Source: Candidatus Proelusimicrobium excrementi
GTDB lineage: Bacteria > Elusimicrobiota > Elusimicrobia > Elusimicrobiales > Elusimicrobiaceae
Direction of reading: 5' to 3'
Length of the DNA: 64,000 bases
NCBI GenBank assembly: GCA_934643455.1
Contig: CAKUBV010000001.1
Location: 62,001 to 126,000 of the forward strand
Below are positions 16,515-25,324 of the stretch, piece by piece. The notes below the pieces were generated by a model, which saw only the letters and a program-made list of their open reading frames with translations, did not search any database and was not told the DNA's origin. The position numbers and the translations under genes are program-made. How positions within the stretch are numbered: position 1 is the stretch's first letter; each line of letters begins with the position of its first letter.

Positions 16515-16575
16515 GCCGATAATACGGCCTCTCAACTAACCGCCCCGGCTTCAGTTAAGAAGGCGGGGTTTTCTT
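16515..16575 (+). terminator. Shared 3' element and terminator, L1 copy
   Basis: A short hairpin (GCCG 16515-16518 / CGGC 16525-16528) is followed by the invariant CTCTCAACTAACCGCCCCG (16529-16547). A second stem (CCCCG.CTT / AAG..GCGGGG) then ends in TTTTC. The same layout occurs at 43823, 49058 and 58368. Confidence 0.75.
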
Positions 16576-16623
16576 TAAATAATTGCTTTGGGATTTGATT
16601 AAATAAGAGCTTAAAAAATATAT

Positions 16624-16650
16624 AAAAAAACCCGGCTTGCAAGGGCCGGG
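16624..16650 (-). terminator. Rho-independent terminator of the helical-repeat gene
   Basis: CCCGGC (16631-16636) pairs with GCCGGG (16645-16650). On the minus strand the stem is followed by a run of seven T's. It lies 26 bp past the stop codon at 16676. Confidence 0.85.
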
Positions 16651-16675
16651 GTAATGAATACTTGGGAATAACCTA

Positions 16676-17842
16676 TTATTTGTTTATTAAATTATAAATA
16701 GCCTTAATCGCCGCGTCGGAATAATATTTGGCGTTTTCGTCTTTGGCGCGGTTTGATATTTTCCCCAGCGGCGCAATTAATTTTTTTATGCGCTGTTCTT
16801 CCAAAGACGGGTTTTGGTAATAAGGCGTTTTACTTTGCAGGATTTCCGCGGCGGAAAGGGCAACCCTCGCGGCGTTGGCCTGTTCGTTTGCGTTGGAGCT
16901 TTGCAGGGATTTTTCTATTTCGTCAAAGTGCTCGCTTCCTAAAAGTGCGTAAGTCATAACGGCGGCTGCCGCACCGGGCGTTTCCGGGTTGGCGCGCAAA
17001 GCTTTTTTAAGTGCGGCGGAAACCATGTCGTAATTGGCGGCCAAAGCCGTAGCGGCGGCGGAAATCGTCTGAGCGTCGTTATATGGCAATGTTAGCAAAG
17101 CTTCCAGCAATTTTTTATCTTGTACGTCGCCTATCCACTCCGCGGCGGAAACGCGCGTTATTTTCTTTTCGCTTTTTACGGCTGATTTTAAAGCGGAATT
17201 TAACTCCCTGCTTTTAAGGCCGGTGTTTTCAAAAGCTCTTAAAGCAAAAGTTTTGTCAAAACCGTACACGGTTATTATACCGTTTATGAATCTGCTTTTC
17301 GTTTCAGGGATAATCAATGCGTAAGCGGCGGAAGCGTAAGCCTGAAGCACGGGGTCTTCCGCGCTCAAAGCCGGTGTCAAAAACGGAGTATAGCCGCCGT
17401 CGACGGCCCCGGCCGAAGCCAAAATTATAACGGCCAAAGTTTTTTTGTAATCTTCCTGATTGGCGGAAGAGAGCACATTGTAAACGGCTTTTTTATAAGG
17501 GCCGAGGTATTCCGGCACGGAAATCAAAGCCGAAGCCGAGGCGAAAGCGGTTGGTGCGTCTTTGGCGTTTTTGAATATCAGCATCGTTTCCGGCATTGCC
17601 GTTGAGAGATTATTGGATTTTTTTAATATAGGCAGAGCTTCCTGCGCGTATGCGAAATTTTCCGTGCCCAAGAAAGTTTTAAGACAGTTTGTGATTTGCT
17701 CGTTTTCTTCAGCGGGGGAGAGGGACTTTTCATAAGTGAATCTTTGATTGTCGGAAGCAAAACAACCTTCCGGCGTTTTGACGGCGGCGTTAAGCCGCGT
17801 TACAAGGGCCAAGGCCGATAAGATATATAGATATTTTTTCAT
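16676..17842 (-). CDS. Exported HEAT-like helical-repeat protein
   Basis: 388 residues with a signal peptide (MKKYLYILSALALVTRLNAA). The rest is helical with repeating Ala/Leu-rich helix pairs (ASAAYALIIPE, AAEWIGDVQDKKLLEALLTL, AAVMTYALLGSEHFDEI), the pattern of HEAT/ARM solenoids, although individual repeats are divergent. Such proteins usually act as binding scaffolds. Monocistronic: terminator downstream, and the small ORF upstream has its own terminator. The partner is unknown. Confidence 0.75.
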   Translation of the reverse strand: MKKYLYILSALALVTRLNAAVKTPEGCFASDNQRFTYEKSLSPAEENEQITNCLKTFLGTENFAYAQEALPILKKSNNLSTAMPETMLIFKNAKDAPTAFASASALISVPEYLGPYKKAVYNVLSSANQEDYKKTLAVIILASAGAVDGGYTPFLTPALSAEDPVLQAYASAAYALIIPETKSRFINGIITVYGFDKTFALRAFENTGLKSRELNSALKSAVKSEKKITRVSAAEWIGDVQDKKLLEALLTLPYNDAQTISAAATALAANYDMVSAALKKALRANPETPGAAAAVMTYALLGSEHFDEIEKSLQSSNANEQANAARVALSAAEILQSKTPYYQNPSLEEQRIKKLIAPLGKISNRAKDENAKYYSDAAIKAIYNLINK

Positions 17843-17932
17843 AAGATAATTCTAGCATAATATATGCTAAAGATTCGCTTAAGCTTTGCGCTTTTCCCGC
17901 CCGCGCTTTTACGGTTTTGCTTTATTCGGCGT

Positions 17933-17958
17933 AAAAAAACCGCGGTATTTAACCGCGG
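17933..17958 (-). terminator. Strong terminator after the 53-codon ORF
   Basis: CCGCGG (17953-17958) and CCGCGG (17940-17945) form a stem with a 7-nt loop, followed on the minus strand by seven T's. It ends the short transcript that starts near 18150. Confidence 0.85.
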
Positions 17959-17979
17959 CGTTTGTAGACTTCAAAATTT

Positions 17980-18141
17980 TTATATTCTTGCGCTTAGGCA
18001 AGCGGCCAGCTTTTCCAAATCAGCCCGTCTTCTTCCGTGGGAAACCGCACTCTTTCCGTAAAAGGCGTCGCGTCCGTTTTCGCTGGTGGCCACAAGCTTG
18101 GCGTTGCCCAAAACAAGCATAAACTTTAAGGTTTGTTTCAT
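17980..18141 (-). CDS. Small ORF (53 aa) with its own terminator
   Basis: 53 codons from ATG (18141) to TAA (17980). The product is basic, with an N-terminal MKQTLKFMLVLGNAKLVATS, a central ENGRDAFYGKSAVSHGRRRAD and a helical end KLAACLSARI. There is no strong ribosome binding site, but a perfect terminator lies 22 bp downstream on the same strand, so a discrete short transcript is made. I recognise no family. It could instead be a small RNA, with the reading frame being fortuitous. Confidence 0.5.
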   Translation of the reverse strand: MKQTLKFMLVLGNAKLVATSENGRDAFYGKSAVSHGRRRADLEKLAACLSARI

Positions 18142-18280
18142 AATTTAATATCCATACTCGGTATTTTATAATTATATGCTTCTTTTTTGCTTTTGCCTAG
18201 GGCCATAAGTCCTATTTTTTTGATAATTAAATACCTATATCCGCATAGGTCTTTCCCGTTATTTTTTGTAAAATGTTTTT

Positions 18281-19294
18281 ATGAAAACACTTAAACTTGC
18301 ATTATCATTTATGGTTTTAGCGGTTTTGGCTTCCGCGCAGATACGCATAACGCCGGCCTCAATGCAGCAGGATATGCGGATATTTAGCAAAGAGGGGGAG
18401 GATACTATAGTCTTTTTCCCTTCCGAATATTTGGGTTACGCTCCCAAAATAAACGTGGTTTTCCCTGACGGCTATGCAGCGGATGAAGCCCGTTTTTGCT
18501 CGGTTTACGTTATCAATAAGGAAGAACTGTCAAAGGCAGCTTTATACTCCTCCTTCCCTAAAGAATATGCGGGCAAATGTATTTTTGTCAATATTCGTTT
18601 TAACAATATTCCTTCCGCAAAAGCTTTGGATGGTTTTCTCGGCAGGGAATTGCTGCCTTATATGGAAGTAAATTACAAAATTGACGCTTCCGAAAACGCT
18701 AAAATTATTTTGGCGGGGGAAGGCTATTCCGCGCCGGTTATAAACGCTTTGCCTTCTTTAAGCGGATATATAGGCGGATTTGCTTTATCTTTTTACGTGA
18801 ATACGGCCATGCCTGCGGGGTTTGAGGGGGCTTCTAAATCGGTTCGCGTTTGGGCCGTGGGCTCCATGGGGAATATGGCCCGTTTGCAAAGCGCCTTGGA
18901 AGCGTCCGGCCTTAAGTTTTTTGATAATTTCGGCTATAAAATAGTTGATAACGCCGGCGTCAATCCGCCCGGTTTAAAAGATATTCTTAACTTGACTTAT
19001 CTGCTTGAAAAGGATTCTTTAAAACCTTTAAAAGCCAAGGGTGCGTTTTCGGTAAAAAGTGCTTCCGCTGTCAGCGAAGAACGCTTTAATTTTTGGCTGG
19101 ACATTACCGGCAAAAAAGGTTTGAAGCTTAATTATATACCGGCTTCGCTTAAAATCGCGCCGCCTTTTCTTTCTTGGGATTACGACACCGCTTCTTTCGG
19201 CGTAATTTACGGAGCCCAGCCCGGCAAAGTTAAAATTTCCGGCTTTGCGGGTGATGTTTTGCCTTTTGAAGTTTCTTTTAAAATAACCAAGTAA
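18281..19294 (+). CDS. Secreted esterase-like protein, probably lacking the nucleophile
   Basis: 337 residues with a signal peptide (MKTLKLALSFMVLAVLASAQ). The centre resembles the esterase D/enterochelin-esterase alpha/beta-hydrolase family: a strand with INVVFPDGY, then LGRELLPYMEVNYKI and IILAGEGYSAPV. In active members the last segment is G-x-S-x-G, the nucleophile elbow; here it reads GEGYS with no Ser at the catalytic position. A C-terminal domain of about 90 residues is beta-rich. It is probably a non-catalytic binding protein, or the resemblance is misleading. Last gene before the origin region. Confidence 0.6.
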   Translation: MKTLKLALSFMVLAVLASAQIRITPASMQQDMRIFSKEGEDTIVFFPSEYLGYAPKINVVFPDGYAADEARFCSVYVINKEELSKAALYSSFPKEYAGKCIFVNIRFNNIPSAKALDGFLGRELLPYMEVNYKIDASENAKIILAGEGYSAPVINALPSLSGYIGGFALSFYVNTAMPAGFEGASKSVRVWAVGSMGNMARLQSALEASGLKFFDNFGYKIVDNAGVNPPGLKDILNLTYLLEKDSLKPLKAKGAFSVKSASAVSEERFNFWLDITGKKGLKLNYIPASLKIAPPFLSWDYDTASFGVIYGAQPGKVKISGFAGDVLPFEVSFKITK

Positions 19295-19339
19295 AATTTG
19301 TGTTTTTTAGGGCCGTTTTTACGATTTTTTATATGTATA

Positions 19340-19702
19340 AACGACCCTTTTTTATAAATTTATCCACAAAAAGCTTGCTTTTTTTACACTTTTTTGCTTG
19401 AAGCGTTATTTTGGATAAAAAACGTAAATTTCACGTCGGAGCCGGGCGTGAAAAACGATTCGCTTGCCGCTGTCTGTATTGTGCGGACGGCAAAAGTTAT
19501 CCACAGAAAAGCGCACTTATCCACAGCCTCGCGCCCTTTGGAAAAACAAAAGCTTTTGATTTTTGCGAAAAAAGCCCCTTTTTTAATAAACAAAAGCCCG
19601 AAAAAGCCTTTTTATCCACAAAGTGTGGATAAATGTGGATAAAACCGGCCGGTAAAAAATTTATTGAATTTATAAGCCTATTTGATATAATATTTTTGTT
19701 AA
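19340..19702. other. oriC: Candidate chromosomal replication origin (oriC)
   Basis: A 420-bp gap with six perfect DnaA boxes (TTATCCACA): forward at 19360-19368, 19497-19505, 19517-19525 and 19612-19620; reverse (TGTGGATAA) at 19624-19632 and 19634-19642. The last three are packed within 31 bp. An AT-rich stretch follows (19651-19702), suitable as an unwinding element. The next genes include mnmE, mnmG (gidA) and rsmG (gidB), the classical origin neighbours. Every gene from here to the right edge is on the + strand. dnaA itself is not in the window. Confidence 0.88.
19664..19691 (+). promoter_or_regulatory. Sigma70-type promoter of the Pal-like gene
   Basis: TTGAAT (19664-19669), 16-bp spacer, TATAAT (19686-19691). 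GGAGG lies 7 nt before the ATG at 19718. The promoter is embedded in the AT-rich end of the origin region, so DnaA binding or unwinding could affect it. Confidence 0.7.
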
Positions 19703-19717
19703 AACGGAGGTTTTATT

Positions 19718-20257
19718 ATGAGATTTATTTTGTTATTGTCCATCTGCGCGGTCTTTTTGACCGGATGCTATTCCGCCGAACGCAAAGCGGACCGAGAAGT
19801 TAAAAAAGACAGCGATAAATTTACCTTAAGCGCTCTGTGCCCGGAACGCGCCAATGAAGACAAATGGCGCAAGCAGAGCGTGGACCAAATGCGCGAAAGC
19901 CGCAAAATCCCCAGCGTTGATTTTGAATTTGACGGCATAGTTCTTGTGCCCAGCTCTTATGAAGTGCTTGATAAAGTCGCCGCGATTATGGTTGCCAACC
20001 GCTCAATGAAGCTGATAGTGGAAGGCCATACGGACGAAGTCGGCACGGATGAATATAACGACTGGCTTTCCAGCGCGCGTTCCAACGCGATAAAGAGTTA
20101 TTTATCCTCCCGCGGGGTTTACCCGGATTCCATTAAGACCTACGGCCACGGCAAACGCCGCCCGCTGGTTAAAGCCGATGATTCCCCCGAAGCCAGAGCG
20201 TGCAACAGAAGGGTTGAATTTACTCTTACCACCAGGCACTGGGAAACGGTTTATTGA
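19718..20257 (+). CDS. OmpA/Pal-like peptidoglycan-associated lipoprotein
   Basis: 179 residues. A lipoprotein signal ends in the lipobox LTGC (Cys17). The C-terminal OmpA-like domain runs from about residue 65: VDFEFDGIVL, VEGHTDEVGTDEYN, LSSARSNAIKSYL, GHGKRRPLV and the terminal NRRVEFTL. The Asp of TDE..GT and the Arg of NRR are the residues that grip diaminopimelate in Pal/OmpA. The product would tether the outer membrane to the wall. No tol genes are adjacent. A clean promoter and terminator make this a single-gene unit. Confidence 0.88.
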   Translation: MRFILLLSICAVFLTGCYSAERKADREVKKDSDKFTLSALCPERANEDKWRKQSVDQMRESRKIPSVDFEFDGIVLVPSSYEVLDKVAAIMVANRSMKLIVEGHTDEVGTDEYNDWLSSARSNAIKSYLSSRGVYPDSIKTYGHGKRRPLVKADDSPEARACNRRVEFTLTTRHWETVY

Positions 20258-20312
20258 TTTTTTTGTAAACCCTCCGGCGTGATTGCCGTGGAATATATTT
20301 CAGTTTTAATAT

Positions 20313-20344
20313 GGGCCGGCTGCCAAAGCCGGCCCCGTTTTTTT
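20313..20344 (+). terminator. Rho-independent terminator after the Pal-like gene
   Basis: GGGCCGGC (20313-20320) and GCCGGCCC (20328-20335) form a perfect 8-bp stem, then CG and a run of seven T's. Confidence 0.9.
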
Positions 20345-20442
20345 AGGCAGACGCAATGCCGCCGGGCCGTATTTCCCGCCTGATATTCCCATTAACCAAA
20401 TTAGCTATATTACGCGCATAAATAAAAATGTAAAATATATAT

Positions 20443-21786
20443 ATGGATATTTTTGCCAAAGATACCGTTGCGGCTTACGCAACCGCGGCCTCAAGCGGGG
20501 CCGTGGCTTTACTGCGCGTCAGCGGGCCGGCTTCCTTAAGCGTGCTTAAAACGCTTACGGGCAAAAGCGATTTCGAGCCGCGCCGCGCGTATTTCGTCAG
20601 AGTGCATGACGGCAAATCGGTTTTGGATACGGCCGTTGCCGTATATTATCAGGGCCACAAAAGTTATACGGGGGAAGATTCTTTTGAGCTTACCGTCCAC
20701 GCCGGGGAATACATAAAAGCCAGACTGCTGGAAATTGTTTTTTCCTTGGGTGCGCGCCTTGCCGAACCCGGCGAATTTACCATGCGCGCTTATCTTAACG
20801 GGAAAATGGATTTGGCTCAGGCACAGGGCGTAGCCGATATTATCGCGGCGAAAAACAAATCGGCCCACCGCGCGGCTTTAAATATTTTAGACGGCAGATT
20901 ATCCGAAAAGTTTAAAAATATCCGCGCCGCTTTGACGGAACTTTTGGCGAAAACGGAAGTCCGCATAGATGACGCGGACGACGAAATGCAAGCCTTAAGC
21001 GAAGATGAAATATTCCCTTTTTTAGACGGAGTTATAAACCAAATTGAAGTTTTGGCCTCAACTTTCAGCGCGGGTCGTTTGGTTAAAGAGGGGATAAAAA
21101 CTGCGATAGTCGGCGTTCCCAACAGCGGCAAGAGCAGCCTTTTAAACGCTCTTTTGGGTTTTGACAGGGCGATAGTTTCCCCGGTAAGCGGAACCACTCG
21201 CGATACCGTTGACGCGGTTTTAAAAATAAATGATTTTTCCTTGGTTTTGACGGACACCGCCGGCATACGCGCCGACCATTCCGACGCGGCGGAAGCCGAG
21301 GGCATAGAAAGAAGTCGCAAAGCCATGCATTCTGCCGATATAATAATATTTTTGGCGGATTTGCACGCGGACGCCAAAGCGCAGGAAGAAATTTTAAAGG
21401 AAGCTCTTTCAACCGGCAAAAAGGTTTTAAAAGTGTTAAATAAAACGGATTTGCCGCTCCCCGCGGAAGGAAAAGAGGGGGAGTATGATTGTTTTATTTC
21501 CTGCAAAACCGGCGCGGGGCTTGAGGAGCTTAAAAACAAAATAACTTCGGCGATAGGCTTAAGCGCTTTGCAGGAAGACGATATTCTTATCACTTCCGCC
21601 GCGCATTATAAAGCTTTAAAGGAAGCTTCCGCCGAACTGCAATTTGCCAAAGAGCGTTTTGAGGAATTGGAACTTATGGCGGAGCATATCCGCCGCGCTC
21701 TTTTAAGCCTGCGCCGTTTGATAGGGGAAGTTACCCCCGACGACGTACTTGGCGAAATATTTTCTAAATTTTGCGTAGGTAAATAA
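20443..21786 (+). CDS. mnmE: tRNA modification GTPase MnmE
   Basis: 447 residues, full length. The N-terminal tetrahydrofolate-binding domain carries PGEFTMRAYLNGKMDLAQAQ-type residues. The inserted Ras-like G domain has G1 GVPNSGKSS (224-232), G2 GTTRDT, G3 DTAG and G4 NKTD. The C-terminal helix ends with FCVGK, containing the essential Cys of the family. With MnmG it makes the cmnm5 group at U34 of certain tRNAs, using GTP and 5,10-methylene-THF. mnmG starts 4 bp downstream. No clear ribosome binding site precedes the ATG. Confidence 0.96.
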   Translation: MDIFAKDTVAAYATAASSGAVALLRVSGPASLSVLKTLTGKSDFEPRRAYFVRVHDGKSVLDTAVAVYYQGHKSYTGEDSFELTVHAGEYIKARLLEIVFSLGARLAEPGEFTMRAYLNGKMDLAQAQGVADIIAAKNKSAHRAALNILDGRLSEKFKNIRAALTELLAKTEVRIDDADDEMQALSEDEIFPFLDGVINQIEVLASTFSAGRLVKEGIKTAIVGVPNSGKSSLLNALLGFDRAIVSPVSGTTRDTVDAVLKINDFSLVLTDTAGIRADHSDAAEAEGIERSRKAMHSADIIIFLADLHADAKAQEEILKEALSTGKKVLKVLNKTDLPLPAEGKEGEYDCFISCKTGAGLEELKNKITSAIGLSALQEDDILITSAAHYKALKEASAELQFAKERFEELELMAEHIRRALLSLRRLIGEVTPDDVLGEIFSKFCVGK

Positions 21787-21790
21787 ATTT

Positions 21791-23563
21791 ATGTTCGTTT
21801 ACGATAAAACTTTCGACGTTATAGTAATAGGCGGCGGGCACGCCGGATGCGAAGCCGCTTTGGCTTCGGCCAGGCTGGGCGCGTCTACGCTTTTGATAAC
21901 CCAAAATCTTGATACGGTTGCGCAGATGTCCTGCAATCCGTCTATAGGCGGTATAGCCAAAGGGCAGATAGTAAGGGAAATAGACGCTCTCGGCGGCGCC
22001 ATGGGCAAAGTTACCGACTCCGCGGCCGTGCATTATCATATGCTTAACACTGGCAAAGGGGAAGCGGTATGGTCCCCGCGCGTACAGTGCGATAAAAAAA
22101 TATACCAATACACATATAAGCATTTTCTGGAACTTCAGCCCAATTTGCATATAATCCAGGACGAAGCCAAAAATATCGTTTTGACGGATAATGCCGTAAC
22201 CGCGGTGGATACTTTAAGGCAAACTCGCTACAAAACCAAAACCGTAGTTGTTACGCCGGGCACTTTTATGAAAGGCACGGTCCATATCGGCAAGCTTATG
22301 CTTGAAGGCGGTCGCTATAACGACGTCGCCAGCAATTACTTAAGCCAAAGTTTGGCCGAATGCGGCATAAAGATAGGCCGTATGAAAACCGGCACTCCCA
22401 TGCGCATTAACGGCAGGACGGTTGATTTTTCCAAATTTACGCCTCAACCTTCCGATAATCCTTATACGCCCATGTCGGTATTCAATAGGCCGGAAGACAA
22501 AAAATTTCTGCAATGCTATATAGCGCGCACCACGGATAAAACGGCGGAAGTGCTTAAAGAACATATGCTGGAATCGGCTTTATATTCCGGCAATATTCAC
22601 TCGATAGGTCCGCGCTATTGTCCTTCTATAGAGGATAAAGCCGTAAAATTTCCGGAGAATAAACATCATCCTCTTTTCCTTGAGCCCGAAGGCCTTAACA
22701 CGGAGGAGTATTATATACAAGGTTTTTCCACCAGTCTGCCGGAATACGTGCAGTACGAACTTTTAAAATCCGTTCCCGGCCTTGAAAACGCCCAAATCGT
22801 CCGCGCGGGTTATGCAATAGAATATGATTATGCTGATCCTACCTGCCTTAACGCGGCTTTGGAAGTTAAAACCGTCCCCGGCTTGTTTTTTGCCGGGCAG
22901 ATTAACGGAACGACCGGTTATGAAGAAGCCGGCGGGCAGGGCCTTATGGCGGGGCTTAACGCCGCATTGAAAGCGCAGGGGAAAGCCCCTTTCGTTTTAA
23001 GGCGCGATCAGGCTTATATCGGCGTATTGATAGACGATTTAATCACCAAAGGCGTAAACGAGCCTTACCGTATGTTTACAAGCCGTGCGGAATACAGGAT
23101 AATTCTCAGGACGGACAACGCCGATTTGCGCCTTAGCAGGTTTGCGATAGAATTGGGTTCTCTTCCTGCGGATTACGCAAAGCCTTGTGCTGCCTATAAA
23201 GCGGCGGTGGAGAAATTGCTTAAAAACCCGGAAGCCGGCATAGAGGAAGCGGATTTAAGTCCGTGGTCTTTAAGCGCGGCAAAAAATACGGCGGCTGTTC
23301 AGCGCAAATACGCCGGCTACTTGGAACGCAACTTAAAAGACGCAAAAGCTTTGGCCAACGCCGATAAAATAGTTATCCCGGAAGGCTTTGACGTCGCCGG
23401 CGTAAAAGGAATATTGATAGAGTCCAGCCAAAAGCTGGCCAAAATCAGGCCCTCAACATTGGGCCAGGCCGGCAGAATCCCGGGCATTACTCCGGCGGAT
23501 TTGCAGCTTATCGCCATACATATAGAAAAATTCAGAAGGGCTAAAAATGAAGTTAAGAACTGA
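21791..23563 (+). CDS. mnmG: tRNA uridine-34 carboxymethylaminomethyl enzyme MnmG
   Basis: 590 residues, slightly shorter than the usual 620-630. The FAD-binding motif VIGGGHAGCEAA lies at residues 11-22. Other family hallmarks are SCNPSIGGIAKG, FMKGTVHIG, FSTSLPEYVQ and GQINGTTGYEEAGGQGLMAG. It is the FAD-dependent partner of MnmE in tRNA wobble-uridine modification. The shortening is in the C-terminal helical part that contacts MnmE. rsmG begins 17 bp before its stop codon, so the three genes form one operon next to the origin. Confidence 0.96.
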   Translation: MFVYDKTFDVIVIGGGHAGCEAALASARLGASTLLITQNLDTVAQMSCNPSIGGIAKGQIVREIDALGGAMGKVTDSAAVHYHMLNTGKGEAVWSPRVQCDKKIYQYTYKHFLELQPNLHIIQDEAKNIVLTDNAVTAVDTLRQTRYKTKTVVVTPGTFMKGTVHIGKLMLEGGRYNDVASNYLSQSLAECGIKIGRMKTGTPMRINGRTVDFSKFTPQPSDNPYTPMSVFNRPEDKKFLQCYIARTTDKTAEVLKEHMLESALYSGNIHSIGPRYCPSIEDKAVKFPENKHHPLFLEPEGLNTEEYYIQGFSTSLPEYVQYELLKSVPGLENAQIVRAGYAIEYDYADPTCLNAALEVKTVPGLFFAGQINGTTGYEEAGGQGLMAGLNAALKAQGKAPFVLRRDQAYIGVLIDDLITKGVNEPYRMFTSRAEYRIILRTDNADLRLSRFAIELGSLPADYAKPCAAYKAAVEKLLKNPEAGIEEADLSPWSLSAAKNTAAVQRKYAGYLERNLKDAKALANADKIVIPEGFDVAGVKGILIESSQKLAKIRPSTLGQAGRIPGITPADLQLIAIHIEKFRRAKNEVKN

Positions 23564-24197
23564 TTTTTTGGAGGCTTTAAACCTTTCTCTTTCGGCTTCG
23601 CAGCTGGAGGCTTTGCGTTCCTATGCGGCTTTGGTTTGGCTTAAAAAGGACGATTTGAATTTAACCAGCGTTGAAAGCGAACAGGAAATTTGGGACAGGC
23701 ACATTACCGACGGGCTTTTTGCCGCTTCTTTGATAAAAGCTTTGTCCGCTGGCAAAAAAACTTACTCTTTGGCCGATTACGGCGCGGGCTGCGGTTATAT
23801 AGGGCTCAGCGCGAAAATCGCTTTGGGCGAAGCCTGCGATTTAACGCTCGTGGAAACTTTGGGCAAGAGATGTCTTTTTATGGAATGGTGTATAATGAAG
23901 CTCGGCCTTAAAGGCGCGCGTACTCTTAACGTGCGTGCCGGCGCGACGGGCGGAAAAGCCGGCCCTTTTGATTTTACGCTGGAAAGAGCCATGGGTAAAA
24001 TCAACGACATTTTGCCTTTATGCTGCGCGGATTTGAAGAGCGGCGGATTTTTTACGGCTTTTCAGACGGAAGACAGAGAATGGTCCGACGAAGTTTTAAA
24101 AGCATGTTCCTGCTCTTATGAACGTAATTTAAGCCGGGAATATAAACTGTTCGGGGAAGACAAAACAAGAAGGATGTCGGTTTTCAAAAAGATTTAA
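23547..24197 (+). CDS. rsmG: 16S rRNA m7G527 methyltransferase RsmG
   Basis: 216 residues. The family signature NLTSVESEQEIWDRHITDGL (quoted in part) leads into the SAM-binding loop LADYGAGCGYIGLSAKI, corresponding to GTGPGLPGIP in E. coli. It methylates N7 of G527 in 16S rRNA. The start overlaps the end of mnmG by 17 bp, the usual gidA-gidB arrangement. Confidence 0.92.
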   Translation: MKLRTDFLEALNLSLSASQLEALRSYAALVWLKKDDLNLTSVESEQEIWDRHITDGLFAASLIKALSAGKKTYSLADYGAGCGYIGLSAKIALGEACDLTLVETLGKRCLFMEWCIMKLGLKGARTLNVRAGATGGKAGPFDFTLERAMGKINDILPLCCADLKSGGFFTAFQTEDREWSDEVLKACSCSYERNLSREYKLFGEDKTRRMSVFKKI

Positions 24198-24199
24198 AT

Positions 24200-25324
24200 A
24201 TGGATATCACAAAGAAACTTTACCTTTTGGCATTTATTCTTTTAACCGCTTTGGGCGTATTCGTTTATAATCAGCCCGATGCGCTTGTTTCGCCCGATGA
24301 CGACGAACTCCGCGCCGCGCGCATAAACCAAGCGGTGAAGCGCGTAATAAGCGGGCGGGAAGAAGAAAAGCCCAATTCCTTTTTTAATCAGGTGCCGGAT
24401 ATGCGCGTAACCGATAAGTACCGCGCCGCCAAAGAGGAAGAAAAAAAGTTTAACGTAAAACGCCGCAAGGACGCTCAAAAAATAAATGTGGATTTGGGGA
24501 AAGAAGACGCTGAAAGCGAACTTCAGGCGCGTAACGAAAGGATAAAAAACGTCCAGCAGACGCTTTCAAAACTTCATGAGGAATCATTGCCGCCTCTGCC
24601 GGAGGGTTTCTTTTCGGCGACGGCGCGGCCTTATGTCATGTATAGGGAGTACACTCCGCTTACTGACGATTTTAAAACTTTGGTGCTTAAAATGCACTCC
24701 AGCCTTTTAAAGAATGTTACGCCTTTTTCCGTATTGACGGAAGTAAAGCGCATACTTTTAATGGTGTTCAGAACCAAATCCAGTTATACTTCATACTCGG
24801 GCCGCCCCGATTGGAGCGGCGGCGCGGCGAATATATCGGCCCAGTATATATATTTAATGGAAAACCGCAATTTCAAAAGCAATTTTATGCATGAGCTTAC
24901 CCATATTTATTTTGACGGATTTTTTGAGCCTTCTTCCGCGCCTCGCTGGCTGAGCGAGGGCTTTGCCGTTTACGTTCAATCGCTCTACCAAAGCCCGGCG
25001 GAAAACGAATGGCTTAACGTTTTCGGTCTTAAATTCGCGCGGGAAGAGTACATAGATTTTGAAGAATTTACCAATGTGCCGTCTTTATCCGGCTATGAAA
25101 AGGACGACGTCGCCATGTGGTATGCCCAGGCATACAGCGTTGTAAAATTTCTTTTTGAACGTTACGGCAAAGACGATTTCTATCAATTCAGCAAGAATTT
25201 GAAAGACGGTATGCCTTTGGGGCGGGCGATGTTCCGCTCTTACGGTATGCCTTTAAACAGCGCCGCCGCCTTGGAATCGGCCTGGCAAAGCAATTTAAGA
25301 AAACAACTAAACAGAGGAAAATGA
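24200..25324 (+). CDS. Membrane-anchored gluzincin-like metallopeptidase
   Basis: 374 residues. One N-terminal hydrophobic segment (residues 8-23) acts as an uncleaved anchor or signal. A charged, coiled region follows (about 30-140), then a zinc-peptidase domain with HELTH (His231, Glu232, His235) and Glu253 in LSEGFAVY, the HExxH-18-E arrangement of gluzincins (Peptidase MA-like family). The domain should face the periplasm. It starts 2 bp after rsmG and overlaps rsmH at ATGATG, so it is in the same operon. The substrate is unknown. Confidence 0.82.
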   Translation: MDITKKLYLLAFILLTALGVFVYNQPDALVSPDDDELRAARINQAVKRVISGREEEKPNSFFNQVPDMRVTDKYRAAKEEEKKFNVKRRKDAQKINVDLGKEDAESELQARNERIKNVQQTLSKLHEESLPPLPEGFFSATARPYVMYREYTPLTDDFKTLVLKMHSSLLKNVTPFSVLTEVKRILLMVFRTKSSYTSYSGRPDWSGGAANISAQYIYLMENRNFKSNFMHELTHIYFDGFFEPSSAPRWLSEGFAVYVQSLYQSPAENEWLNVFGLKFAREEYIDFEEFTNVPSLSGYEKDDVAMWYAQAYSVVKFLFERYGKDDFYQFSKNLKDGMPLGRAMFRSYGMPLNSAAALESAWQSNLRKQLNRGK

